A DNA stretch of 64,000 nt from Acidobacteriaceae bacterium KBS 89 (lineage in GTDB: Bacteria > Acidobacteriota > Terriglobia > Terriglobales > Acidobacteriaceae): the NCBI GenBank assembly GCA_000381605.1, contig KB906754.1:372001-436000 (forward strand), in the 5' to 3' direction. Position numbers and translations under genes: made by a program. Below the pieces are notes generated by a model. That model was not told where the DNA came from and did not search any database. It saw only the letters and a list, made by a program, of their open reading frames with translations. This document shows, piece by piece, positions 33,187 through 42,413 of this stretch. Position 1 is the stretch's first letter; every line of letters starts with the position of its first letter.

Positions 33187-36100
33187 ATGCAATCACGTGC
33201 TCCGCACCATTCAGGGATGGCCTACCGTTGGTTCGCAGTTCTGATCTGTATCGCAGTTTTTTCCTTTGCAACAAAGGGTAACGCCCAGAGCGGAGGAAAC
33301 GGGAGCATCCAGGGCTCCATCCTCGACTCCACGGGCGCAATCATTCAAAACGCCACCGTCACCGCTATCAACGTGGATACCCAGGTAAAGCAGGTGGCAA
33401 TTACGGAAGGTAACGGACATTACAGCTTTCCGAATCTGGCTGTCGGTACCTACACACTGGATGTCGTGGCCCCAGGCTTTGAGCATTACACCCAATCGAA
33501 GATCGTTCTTGAGGTTGGAAGCAACATATCGGTCAACGTTGGAATGACGGTTGGACGGACAGACCAGAAGGTTGAAGTACAGGCAAGTGGTCTGGCCTTG
33601 CAAACGGAAGATGTCTCCTTCAAACAGACCATCGACCAGCAGACGGTCACGGAGATGCCGCTCAACGGTCGTCAAATGACGGGTCTGATCGCGCTTTCCG
33701 GTGGCTCGACACCGGCTCCTCCCGGCGACTTTACGGGAAGCAAATATTCCTACCAGGTGATCTCGGTTTCGATTGCCGGCGGCATGGGCAATACAACAAT
33801 GTGGCGGCTCGACGGCGGAACCAACAATGACTACATGGCCAATGGCAATCTCCCGTTCCCGTTCCCGGACGCTGTCAGTCAGTTCAGCGTGGAGTCGACC
33901 GCTCTAAGTGCGCAGGATGGCATGCATACCGGTGGCCTAGTCAACGTTGTCACCCGCTCGGGAACCAATAAGTATCACGGCTCGGCCTTCGAGTTCATCC
34001 GTAACAACTACATCAATGCGTCAAATTTCTTCTCGGCGACGAAAGATACTCTGCATCAAAACCAGTTCGGCGGCACCTTTGGCGGTCCAATTCTGAGGGA
34101 CAAGCTCTTCGCCTTCGCCGGATACCAGCGCAGTCAATCGAACCAGTCCCAGGCCGCCACGCAAGCCTTTGTGCCTACTGCCGCAAACCTTGCCGGTGAC
34201 TGGTCGGTCACGGACGGACCCAACTGTACCTCAAACAAGTCGACAATCCCGCTGGTCGATCCTCTCACCGGGGCGAAGCTGGTTGGCAACAAGTATCCAA
34301 GTCAGCCGACATACAATCCCCAATCGCTCAAGCTGATGAGTTACCTGCCGAAGATCGATCCGGCGATCGACACGAACAATTGCGGGCTGGTCAAATATGC
34401 TATTCCGTTGCAGACGTCAGACAATTCGTTTGTCACCCGTGTCGATTGGACGATCAACGCGAAGAACAACTTTTACGCGCGCTACTTCATCGATGGCTAT
34501 CAGGCGCCGGCTTTCTTCTCCCCTACGAACATTTTGATAACGACGCAGTCGGGGAATTCGCAACGGGTGCAGTCCTATACCATGGGTGAGGCATACACGA
34601 TTAATTCGAAGATGGTGAACACGGCGCACGTCACTCTGCTCCGGCGGCGCAACAACCGCGGGTACGCATCCAACGACATCAACGCCAATACTCTCGGGGT
34701 TGATCTCTGGCAAGGTCAGCCCAACGGCCTGCAACTAACGACGACCAGTAAATTCACCGTAGGCGGCGGTACGAACTCCGTCTCGAAGTTCAACGACAAC
34801 ACCCTGGCATTTGAGGATGACATAACTTTGTTGATGGGCAAGCATCAGCTCGTTTTTGGAGGAGAGTACGCCCGCAACCAACTTAACATTGCTAATGCAT
34901 ATGAAACCAATGGCGTGTTCGGATTCAGTGGCGTCTACAGCGCGAACGGGCCAAGGGGAGGGTCTGCCGTTGGAGACCCCAACCTGGACTTCCTGATGGG
35001 TACTCAAGGCTCTTTCGAGCAGAGCAAACAGCAACAGAACGCCCTGCGCGGGCCGATTCCCAGCCTCTACGGACAGGACACCTACCACGCCACCCAGAGA
35101 CTAACCTTAATTGCCGGCCTGCGGTGGAGTCCCAACTTTATGCCGTACGATTACTTCCACCGCGGAGTCGTCTTCGATAACGCCGCGTTCCTGGCCAACA
35201 AAACAAGTTCGGTGTATCCCAACGCTCCTGCAGGAGCGCTTTACTATGGGGACCCCGGCGTTTCCAAGACGTTCACCAAGAACACACCCTGGCAGTTTTC
35301 TCCGAACTTCGGTGTGTCGTTCGATCCCACGGGCTCCGGGAAAACAGTCATTCGTGCGGGCTTCGAAGTGGCCTTCGATCAGGCGAACTGGTACACGTCC
35401 CAACGCAACCAGCAGAATCCGCCCTATGCTACAGCCATCCGGCAGCAACAAACGTCGACCTCAGCTCCTATAAGTTTCTCGGCTCCATGGTCGGCCGGGA
35501 CCATTACGACTAACCCATTTCCGCAGCCTCAGATTCCGACTCCTGCAATTGCACAATTCTTTCCTCAATCTCAGTTCATCGTGTTGCCCACACAGTTCCA
35601 TCCGTCCTACAGCGAGCAGTGGACCGCCAGCGTGCAGCGTCAATTTGGCCAGGGTTGGCAACTCCAGGTCGATTATGTCGGCAGCCACACGGTGCATGCG
35701 CCTATGGGTTTTCCACTTAGCCCGGCTCTCTACGTCCCTGGCGTCTGGGGAGCAGGAGGAACGGGCTGCGCAGGCGTCGTGACAACAGGTCCCGCCGGCA
35801 AGCCAGCAGGTGCAGTCGGAACTCCATGTTCCACCGTCGCCAATCAGACTCAGCGTTTCGCCCTCACCGTTGCGAACCCGCTTCAGGGCAATCAATACAC
35901 AGGTGGCGGCGGCGGCTCGGTCCTTATCAATTACAACGGAATGGCAAACTACAACGGCCTGATAACTACTGTCCAGCATCGTCTCTCGTCCAGCTTCAGC
36001 CTCTTGGCCAACTACACCTGGTCGAAGTGCCTCAGCCTTTCCGATGCCCAGGGTGACTACGCCGCGACACAGGTGGAGAACCCCACTAACCCCGCGTTTG

Positions 36101-36750
36101 ACTACGGTCCGTGCGGCTCTGATTTCCGGAACATCGAAAATATCGTCGTCATTACGAAGAGCAACTTCCATATCTCCAACCGCATTACTTCGTGGCTCGT
36201 CAATAATTGGGAACTCGCGCCGCTGGTGCATATTCAGAGCGGCGCTCCATTTACTGTCACCTCAGGACAGGATAACTCCTTCACCGCTATTGGCAACGAT
36301 CGTCCGAACCTGATTCCCGGAGTTCCGATCTATCTTCATCAGCAGATTCGATCAGGATCCGGCCAGGCAAACCGTGGCTATCTCAACCCAGCCGCGTTCG
36401 CTCAGGTGACCGCAGGGTGCCCAACGCCCATCTCTCCGGCGACGTGTGCCGGGTATGGAACTTACGGAAACATTAAACGAAACTCTTTCCGAGGCGTGAC
36501 AAACTACCAATTTGATGCCCAGGTCTCCCGGATATTTCCCATTCACGAGAGTCTAAATCTGACTCTCAGGCTGGAAGCCTTCAATGTGCTGAACCATCCG
36601 AACTTCAACATCCCAACCGGCACAACAACTGGAACGCCGGGCGCACCCACTGGAGGCATGGCGGTTTTGACATCAGGTACGTTCGGTCAGGTCTCAACCA
36701 CAGCGAACCAGCCCAGAATCTTCCAAGGAAGCGTGAAATTCAACTTCTAG
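33187..36750 (+). CDS. TonB-dependent receptor, Oar-like, with carboxypeptidase-regulatory domain
   Basis: A 1187-residue outer-membrane receptor. Signal peptide (about 12-33, WFAVLICIAVFSFATKGNAQ), then a carboxypeptidase-regulatory-like beta-sandwich (about 40-125, GSILDSTGAIIQNATVTAIN), a plug-like domain (VTEMPLNGRQMTGLIALSGG, GLVNVVTRSGTNKYHGSAFE), and a long beta-barrel ending in Phe (SVKFNF), as barrel proteins do. GGAGG lies 4 bases before ATG 33187. A short hairpin follows the gene. Such receptors import large nutrients such as glycans or bind extracellular matter; the substrate is unknown. It is monocistronic and has no SusD-like partner. Confidence 0.95.
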   Translation: MQSRAPHHSGMAYRWFAVLICIAVFSFATKGNAQSGGNGSIQGSILDSTGAIIQNATVTAINVDTQVKQVAITEGNGHYSFPNLAVGTYTLDVVAPGFEHYTQSKIVLEVGSNISVNVGMTVGRTDQKVEVQASGLALQTEDVSFKQTIDQQTVTEMPLNGRQMTGLIALSGGSTPAPPGDFTGSKYSYQVISVSIAGGMGNTTMWRLDGGTNNDYMANGNLPFPFPDAVSQFSVESTALSAQDGMHTGGLVNVVTRSGTNKYHGSAFEFIRNNYINASNFFSATKDTLHQNQFGGTFGGPILRDKLFAFAGYQRSQSNQSQAATQAFVPTAANLAGDWSVTDGPNCTSNKSTIPLVDPLTGAKLVGNKYPSQPTYNPQSLKLMSYLPKIDPAIDTNNCGLVKYAIPLQTSDNSFVTRVDWTINAKNNFYARYFIDGYQAPAFFSPTNILITTQSGNSQRVQSYTMGEAYTINSKMVNTAHVTLLRRRNNRGYASNDINANTLGVDLWQGQPNGLQLTTTSKFTVGGGTNSVSKFNDNTLAFEDDITLLMGKHQLVFGGEYARNQLNIANAYETNGVFGFSGVYSANGPRGGSAVGDPNLDFLMGTQGSFEQSKQQQNALRGPIPSLYGQDTYHATQRLTLIAGLRWSPNFMPYDYFHRGVVFDNAAFLANKTSSVYPNAPAGALYYGDPGVSKTFTKNTPWQFSPNFGVSFDPTGSGKTVIRAGFEVAFDQANWYTSQRNQQNPPYATAIRQQQTSTSAPISFSAPWSAGTITTNPFPQPQIPTPAIAQFFPQSQFIVLPTQFHPSYSEQWTASVQRQFGQGWQLQVDYVGSHTVHAPMGFPLSPALYVPGVWGAGGTGCAGVVTTGPAGKPAGAVGTPCSTVANQTQRFALTVANPLQGNQYTGGGGGSVLINYNGMANYNGLITTVQHRLSSSFSLLANYTWSKCLSLSDAQGDYAATQVENPTNPAFDYGPCGSDFRNIENIVVITKSNFHISNRITSWLVNNWELAPLVHIQSGAPFTVTSGQDNSFTAIGNDRPNLIPGVPIYLHQQIRSGSGQANRGYLNPAAFAQVTAGCPTPISPATCAGYGTYGNIKRNSFRGVTNYQFDAQVSRIFPIHESLNLTLRLEAFNVLNHPNFNIPTGTTTGTPGAPTGGMAVLTSGTFGQVSTTANQPRIFQGSVKFNF

Positions 36751-36757
36751 ACCGTTC

Positions 36758-36788
36758 CCTCGCCCGCCCCCGACGAGGGTGGGCGAGG
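36758..36788 (+). terminator. Hairpin after the TonB receptor gene
   Basis: Arms CCTCGCCC (36758-36765) and GGGCGAGG (36781-36788), 8 bases after the receptor stop. There is no T run, so termination is only likely. Confidence 0.45.
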
Positions 36789-36954
36789 TGACCACACGAA
36801 AGCATTTGTGAAGATCGTGGGGACCACTGCCATCATTCAGGAGGTCAGCCAGCGATATTCTTTCGGGCGATTTTGTTTGGCCATGCTGTCGGTAAGGAAG
36901 ATATGAACTCTCGGCGCTTGTCGACACCGTAGTGGGCGGAGGAGGATCAGTTTC

Positions 36955-37188
36955 ATGCTGTGCGCATCGGGTTTCGAATTCGAAAGAAAGTTACGACAGG
37001 CTACGCTTGAGCGCGCCGACGCTCAACGCGCCCTCCAATCTGTTTCTGGTTTGGGCAAGAATAATTCGAAGCGATTCGAGGACGCCACCGAACGTTATGA
37101 CAGCAGATTGTCGGACTTTATGAACCACAAACGGGTCTGCACGTTGTGCAGAGGATCCCAGCCTCGGGGAGATTTTCCAATGGTTTGA
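36955..37188 (+). CDS. Small helical protein with H-x3-C-x2-C motif
   Basis: A 77-residue protein with GGAGGA about 8-10 bases before ATG 36955. A charged helix (FERKLRQATLERADAQRALQ) and a second (KRFEDATERYDSRLSDFM) lead into HKRVCTLCRG, that is His-x3-Cys-x2-Cys, which may bind one metal with another ligand or a partner. A similar end occurs in the weak frame at 6428-6634. Function unknown. Confidence 0.55.
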   Translation: MLCASGFEFERKLRQATLERADAQRALQSVSGLGKNNSKRFEDATERYDSRLSDFMNHKRVCTLCRGSQPRGDFPMV

Positions 37189-37394
37189 TTGCGTGCTCAC
37201 TATTTTTGAACCACTTCGATTGAGTAACACCAGCAGTTGTCTATCCTTCTTCCACCAGCGCCCGCGCTTTCTTTTCCCCCTCGCCATATTGGCGAGACAT
37301 CATGCCCAAAAATCTCAAGGAAATCTACCAACACGCGCGGTTTCTGGATGTATGGCACGATAGTGACTCTTTAGCAGTTCTTGCAAATTGGTTG

Positions 37395-37862
37395 TCACTT
37401 CGCCAGATTCAATATGATCAAGAGCCTGTCGAGGAGAGGTATTTGGCTTGCCTTGATACGCTCCCTTGCTTCGGCGATTGAAAACCACGCGGCACGGTCC
37501 ACTTCAGGAATCTCGATCAAACGACCGGATCGCGGAGGCCATTCCACTTCACAATAATTGCTGATCATCTTGCTTGGATCGCAATTGCCTTCAAAAGCCC
37601 AGGCGAATACGACTTTTCCGCCAGCCTGCTTTATCGGGCCAAGATCGAGAAAACTCTCGGGTGACGGAAAACCAGTTTCCTCCTGAAATTCACGTCTGGC
37701 GGCTCGCAAAGGATGCTCGCCGTCCAAGTACTCTCCTTTGGGGATAGTCCACACTCCCAGGTCCTTCTTCGCGAAAAAGGGGCCGCCAGGATGAACAAGG
37801 AAGACCTCTACGTCTTGGAGGCCGCGTCGATACATCATCAAACCTGCGCTGCGTCTTGGCAT
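37395..37862 (-). CDS. NUDIX hydrolase
   Basis: A 155-residue pyrophosphohydrolase. The Nudix box is complete: GEYLDGE, seven residues, then REFQEETGF (G-x5-E-x7-R-E-U-x-E-E-x-G-U). The N-terminus RRSAGLMMYRRG and VWTIPKGEYLDGE are typical of small NUDIX proteins acting on nucleotide or dinucleoside phosphates. ATG at 37862 is chosen because homology-like sequence starts there; the frame is open to 37922. No neighbour suggests the substrate. Cytosolic. Confidence 0.93.
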   Translation of the reverse strand: MPRRSAGLMMYRRGLQDVEVFLVHPGGPFFAKKDLGVWTIPKGEYLDGEHPLRAARREFQEETGFPSPESFLDLGPIKQAGGKVVFAWAFEGNCDPSKMISNYCEVEWPPRSGRLIEIPEVDRAAWFSIAEARERIKASQIPLLDRLLIILNLAK

Positions 37863-38137
37863 AAGAGATAAACCCGTTACGATGATCGGAGTTAGTTGTT
37901 GCCTGCTTCCACGTGATCTCACCGTCAGGGCGGAAAATCGCAGATCGCATCGACACGATCCTCCCGACTACCGTCGAAGCTGCTACCGGCTTTCTTCATG
38001 GCTCAGTCCTCGCGCTTAGATGATGAGAGAACTCCAGTTCTGGCCGGTGAGTTTTCCGGGACGATGCCACGCCATCCGTCATCCTGTCAAAATGCATCAA
38101 GGCCTGAGCAGCAATTTAACCACGCGCCGAAATGGCT

Positions 38138-39940
38138 CTAGGGGTGTTTAGGTACGACAGGCTTACCCCGCTCAGAAGATATCCCTTTTGCTTCGATAAC
38201 AGAATAATGTCGGTCAACAGCCAGATCCGTCAGAACCTCGTTGTGGCCTGATGGCCAGTGGATCTCGACGCTATCGATCTTCGTTGCGTTGGCCAATCCA
38301 AAATGTATTCGCAGGTCGTTTTGCGATAAGTAGCTGCCGCCACTATGGACCTCGTCGGTCTGTGTTATCCCACCAGCAACAATTGTGATGCGTGCATTCA
38401 ACGCGAGGCGATTACTCTTGGTACCGGTTAGTTCAAAGCTCACCCAGTGACGTCCTGAGATCCCACGATTGCGCAAAATCATGGGTCCACCGTCGATGTC
38501 GCCGACAACAACGTCAATGTTCCCGTCATTGAACAAGTCTCCCACCGCGAGGCCGCGAGAGACGTGGCGTTCCATCAAGGCCTTGCCGGCCAGGTCACTG
38601 GCATCGCAGAACGTGCCGTCCTTCTGATTGAGATGAAACATCTTCGGTTCGCGATAACCACCTCCAGAGGGAAGCGAATCGACCTGCGGATAGACGTGAC
38701 CGCTCACTGCGATCAGGTCCAGCCAGCCATCATTGTCCAGATCTACAAACGCGGTACCCCATTTAACCCAGGGCAAGGATGGGAGAGCGACTCCAGCCGC
38801 GTAGGAGACTTCCTTGAAGTTCCAATCACCTTCGTTCCGATATAGCAGATCGTTTTCGTCGGAGAAATTTGTGACGTAGAGCGATGGGCGGCCAGTGTGG
38901 TTGTAGTCGCCGATCGCGATGCCCATCGATGCCTGCTCTGAACCGTCATCGCTTACGGCAGTTCCTGATTCAAGACCGATGTCCTTGAATTTGCCGTTGC
39001 CTTCATTCTTGTAAAGAAACTTCGGGGTCGAGTCATTGGCGACGTAGATATCCGGCCGCCCGGTGTTGTTGAAGTCGGCCCAGATCACGCCGAGTCCGTA
39101 GTAACCATTTGGATCGTTTACGCCGGCTGCTTTGGATACCTCGGTGAACGTGCCGTCGCCGTTGTTGTGGAAGAGCGAGTCTCCGGCACCCCGCAGTCCG
39201 CGTGGGCCGCACTGAACGTCGATGCCGCGATATTTGCAGAAGGGAGCGCTTCCAAAGCCGGGCAGATCATCAAGATGAAAATCGACGTAGTTGGCGACCA
39301 TGAGGTCGACAAATCCATCTCCATCGTAGTCGCCGAATGCGGCACCGGTCGACCATCGCCCGTCAGCGACGCCGGCCTTTGCCGTTACGTCGGTGAAGGT
39401 GCCGTCGCCGTTATTGCGATAGAGGATGTTGCCGCCAAGGCAGGTGACGTAGAGATCTGGCCAGCCGTCGTTGTTGTAATCTCCTATGGCTCCTCCCATG
39501 GCAAAGCAGCGCGTGGAGAGGCCGGATTTTGCCGTAACGTCGGTGAACGTGCCGTCGTGATTGTTGTGGTAGAGAACGCCGAGGCTCTTTGTGCCTTTGA
39601 CTGCCATCTCGACCGTGGGAGCATTGGTGAAATAGATGTCGGGCCAGCCATCGCGATCGTAATCCAACAGGATGACTCCGCCGCTCATGGATTCTACGAT
39701 GTATTTCTTCGCCGGGTCGGAGGTATGTTTGAAGGTGATGCCGGTTGTGGAAGTGATGTCTGCGAGTTGCGGAACGGGTCGTCCGCTACACTTTGACGAC
39801 TTGGCGCCAGGGGGTGGCGGCGGGGCTACAGGGTGGCCGCTCTGCGCTTCCGCGAAGCTAAAGATGCAAAATGCTATCGCAATGGATCGAAGAACGTTGG
39901 AGTGAAAGTGGCGATGACGCAATCGAGTCCTGTCCGGCAC
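38138..39940 (-). CDS. CRTAC1-like FG-GAP protein with ASPIC/UnbV domain
   Basis: A 600-residue exported protein. Signal peptide (about 14-32, RSIAIAFCIFSFAEAQ), then a seven-bladed FG-GAP/VCBS propeller with Ca-binding loops (DYDRDGWPD, DYNNDGWPD, DYDGDGFVD, DLDNDGWLD, DLFNDGNID; two are altered to NNTGRPD and NHTGRPS), and a C-terminal ASPIC/UnbV domain (about 500-585, HWVSFELTGTKSNRL, GGSYLSQNDLRIHFGL). It starts with GTG at 39940, sharing one base with the stop of the TPR gene. Last gene of the TonB receptor-TPR-CRTAC1 run. Likely periplasmic or surface, binding or assembly role. Confidence 0.93.
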   Translation of the reverse strand: MPDRTRLRHRHFHSNVLRSIAIAFCIFSFAEAQSGHPVAPPPPPGAKSSKCSGRPVPQLADITSTTGITFKHTSDPAKKYIVESMSGGVILLDYDRDGWPDIYFTNAPTVEMAVKGTKSLGVLYHNNHDGTFTDVTAKSGLSTRCFAMGGAIGDYNNDGWPDLYVTCLGGNILYRNNGDGTFTDVTAKAGVADGRWSTGAAFGDYDGDGFVDLMVANYVDFHLDDLPGFGSAPFCKYRGIDVQCGPRGLRGAGDSLFHNNGDGTFTEVSKAAGVNDPNGYYGLGVIWADFNNTGRPDIYVANDSTPKFLYKNEGNGKFKDIGLESGTAVSDDGSEQASMGIAIGDYNHTGRPSLYVTNFSDENDLLYRNEGDWNFKEVSYAAGVALPSLPWVKWGTAFVDLDNDGWLDLIAVSGHVYPQVDSLPSGGGYREPKMFHLNQKDGTFCDASDLAGKALMERHVSRGLAVGDLFNDGNIDVVVGDIDGGPMILRNRGISGRHWVSFELTGTKSNRLALNARITIVAGGITQTDEVHSGGSYLSQNDLRIHFGLANATKIDSVEIHWPSGHNEVLTDLAVDRHYSVIEAKGISSERGKPVVPKHP

Positions 39941-42321
39941 TACGGGTTGGATTTTACTGCTTCCGCGGCGCGGTCTCGCGACGCTGCTTTGATCTGTTTG
40001 TAGATTTCGAGTTCGCGATCGGCATCAGCGATGCGGTTCTCTTTTCGGTACGCGGCCTGAAGCTGATAGTGGAGATAGTCAGTTTGAGGTTGAAGACGGG
40101 CGGCAGTTTCAAGGTATCCCACTGCATCCGATGCCTGTCCCTTATCCAGCAGTATCTTTCCTAGCTGATATTGGGCATTGAAGTAGTTTGGATGAGCTGC
40201 GACGACCTGCCGAAAAAGTGTGGCAGCTTCATCGGTCTTTGACTGCTGCATATAGACGAAGCCAAGGTGATACTCTGCGTCGGGATCGCCCGGCGAGAGA
40301 TTCAGTTCTGCCTGGAACTCTTTGGCGGCTTCTGGCCAGTGTTCCCAGCGAATGTAGGCGAGTCCCGAATAGAAGTGCGCCTTCGCTAAGGACGAATTGG
40401 ACGCAAGCGATCGTTGCAACGTCGATATCGCGCGTGCATAGTCGCCGATCTCCGTCCAAAGCTGGCCGATAAGCAGAAGCGTATCGTCGGTACGCGGTTC
40501 GGATTCAAACGCGACCAACACTTCGGATGCGTTCTTCATGTCGCCGGTATGTGCCAATGAGGCTGCCCACGCATAACCGGTCTGGCTATCATGCATCCCG
40601 CGGGCTCCGAGGGGTGCAAAGGTTCGAGCGGCCTGGGCATACTGGTTCGTCGCGAAGTACGACATGCCCAACTGGGCGAGTAGAGCGGCTTTTCCGGGCT
40701 CTTGTTCCAATGCTTTCGAGAGTCCACGAATCGCCTCAGGATAATCTTCCGCGCGGAAGGCGCATTGGCCGAGATTCTTTTCGAGACCGGGAAGAGTGCT
40801 GTCCCATCGTTCTGCCTGCTGATAGTAGCCCAAAGCGCGTGGGTATTCCTTTCGGATTGCCTCCGAAGTGCCGAGGTCATTGAAGGCCAGTCCCAATATT
40901 GCCCGAAGCTCGTTTTCCTCTGCTTCCACCGCGGTGCGCTGTTCGGGCGTTAGGGTGTTCGCGGCAGGATCGACTCTGGCTACGAGATCGGTGCTTGTCT
41001 GCGGAAGAGGCGCCGATTGGTTTTCCTGTTGGCGGCTAAGGGGAACGACTCCCGCAATGGATCCCGACCGGGCGATCGAAGCGACTTGCTGTTGGCTCTG
41101 CTCCATCGTCTTGTTCTGGAGATTGCGCGCCCTCGTGAGGTAGATTTCGCTTTCATCCTTCCGCCCACTGGTTGCGAGGATTCGGCCGAGATCCACATAG
41201 GCCCGCCGGATTTGGTAGTTGGAGCGCGCCTCGTCATCACCAGTGAGCGCAACCGCCTTCCGAAGCATCTCTTCGGCGCGCTTCATATCGTCTTGCGAAT
41301 AGGCATTTAGGCCTAGGTAGAGAAAGGGCTCCGGCGCGGTCGGGTTGATCTCTGCAGCCGCCTTGAGATATGCGTTCGACTCGTCGTAGCGACGCTGTCC
41401 TGAGATGAGAAACCCGAGCATGTAGTTGGCGAGGTAGTCGTGTGGGTATATCTCCACTTCCTTCCTCAGCTCGGCTTCCGCCTCGGGCGTTGGCTTCCAA
41501 TCTTTGAGATAAAGTTGGGCGAGCCCCAGAAAGTAGTGAGCGTGTGGAGTACGAGGGTCGATTGCCACCGCGCGCTGGAACTCCAAAATTGCGGAAGGCA
41601 TGTCGTCCGCATCGCGGTAAGCGCGTCCGAAAAGAACATGCAGCGAACCACTATCTCCTGCGGTCTGCTTCATCTGCTCGAACACCGCCGCCGCTCGAAC
41701 CTTGTCCTCCGGCTTCCGTGTCTGCAGCAGGCACATCGCCAGTGGATACAGGTTCTCGACGCTCGGCTGTGCCTGTGCGATTCGCGTGAATGGTTCGACA
41801 GCCTGTGCGTAGTCTCCGTTCTGGGTGAGGGCACTTGCGAGCACTCGGACTGCGCGCAGGTCGTTCGGATCGGAAGCGAGGACTTGCTTTGCCTGCTTGA
41901 TGGCGTCCGCGTATTTGCCTGCTTGTATCTCGGCAGTGGCCAGATCGAGGTGCGTGCTGGGGACATCTTCGAAATGCAGGGAACTGCCATAGAGTTCGAC
42001 GGCCTGCGGATACGCCTGTTGGGCCATTCGCAATCGGGCCAGTTCGCTGAGAGCTACTGCGATCAGGCGTTCGTTGGCTAGCTGGGCTGCAGCCGGAACT
42101 CCTGAGTCCCGAGCAGCACGGGCAGCGGCGAGACGTCTGTCGAGTTCAGTTGGCGCGGGGACCGTCTTTTGAGTGGACGGGGAATGGCGCGCCTGGGTCT
42201 GAGCAAGAGCGGCGCAAGGAACAAGCACGCTCAACACGGCAATCGCAGTGCAGAAGGTGGGGGCGGAACGGTGAGAGAGCAGTCTCAAAAGGCTAACCGG
42301 TTTTGGCGAGTTGCGCTTCAT
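39940..42321 (-). CDS. Exported TPR-repeat protein
   Basis: A 793-residue protein with a signal peptide (about 18-41, APTFCTAIAVLSVLVPCAALAQ), followed by about 18 tetratricopeptide-like helical hairpins over its whole length (YPQAVELYGSSLHFEDVP, YADAIKQAKQVLASDPNDL, YARAISTLQRSLASNSSLAK). TPR arrays bind partner proteins. The gene lies between a TonB receptor and a CRTAC1-like gene on the same strand and is coupled to the latter, so it is probably their periplasmic scaffold. Confidence 0.92.
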   Translation of the reverse strand: MKRNSPKPVSLLRLLSHRSAPTFCTAIAVLSVLVPCAALAQTQARHSPSTQKTVPAPTELDRRLAAARAARDSGVPAAAQLANERLIAVALSELARLRMAQQAYPQAVELYGSSLHFEDVPSTHLDLATAEIQAGKYADAIKQAKQVLASDPNDLRAVRVLASALTQNGDYAQAVEPFTRIAQAQPSVENLYPLAMCLLQTRKPEDKVRAAAVFEQMKQTAGDSGSLHVLFGRAYRDADDMPSAILEFQRAVAIDPRTPHAHYFLGLAQLYLKDWKPTPEAEAELRKEVEIYPHDYLANYMLGFLISGQRRYDESNAYLKAAAEINPTAPEPFLYLGLNAYSQDDMKRAEEMLRKAVALTGDDEARSNYQIRRAYVDLGRILATSGRKDESEIYLTRARNLQNKTMEQSQQQVASIARSGSIAGVVPLSRQQENQSAPLPQTSTDLVARVDPAANTLTPEQRTAVEAEENELRAILGLAFNDLGTSEAIRKEYPRALGYYQQAERWDSTLPGLEKNLGQCAFRAEDYPEAIRGLSKALEQEPGKAALLAQLGMSYFATNQYAQAARTFAPLGARGMHDSQTGYAWAASLAHTGDMKNASEVLVAFESEPRTDDTLLLIGQLWTEIGDYARAISTLQRSLASNSSLAKAHFYSGLAYIRWEHWPEAAKEFQAELNLSPGDPDAEYHLGFVYMQQSKTDEAATLFRQVVAAHPNYFNAQYQLGKILLDKGQASDAVGYLETAARLQPQTDYLHYQLQAAYRKENRIADADRELEIYKQIKAASRDRAAEAVKSNP

Positions 42322-42360
42322 TGCGGGGAGTCCTGGCCGATTCTACTGCATAATGAAACG

Positions 42361-42384
42361 GCGGAACCTGAACAAAGGCTCCGC
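42361..42384 (-). terminator. Hairpin between TonB receptor and TPR gene
   Basis: Arms GCGGAACC (42361-42368) and GGCTCCGC (42377-42384), pairing with one G-T. On the minus strand it is followed by a short T-rich stretch. It could lower read-through from the receptor into the TPR gene. Confidence 0.45.
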
Positions 42385-42413
42385 CGCGGTGGTAGTTGGG
42401 TGAGATTGAGGCT

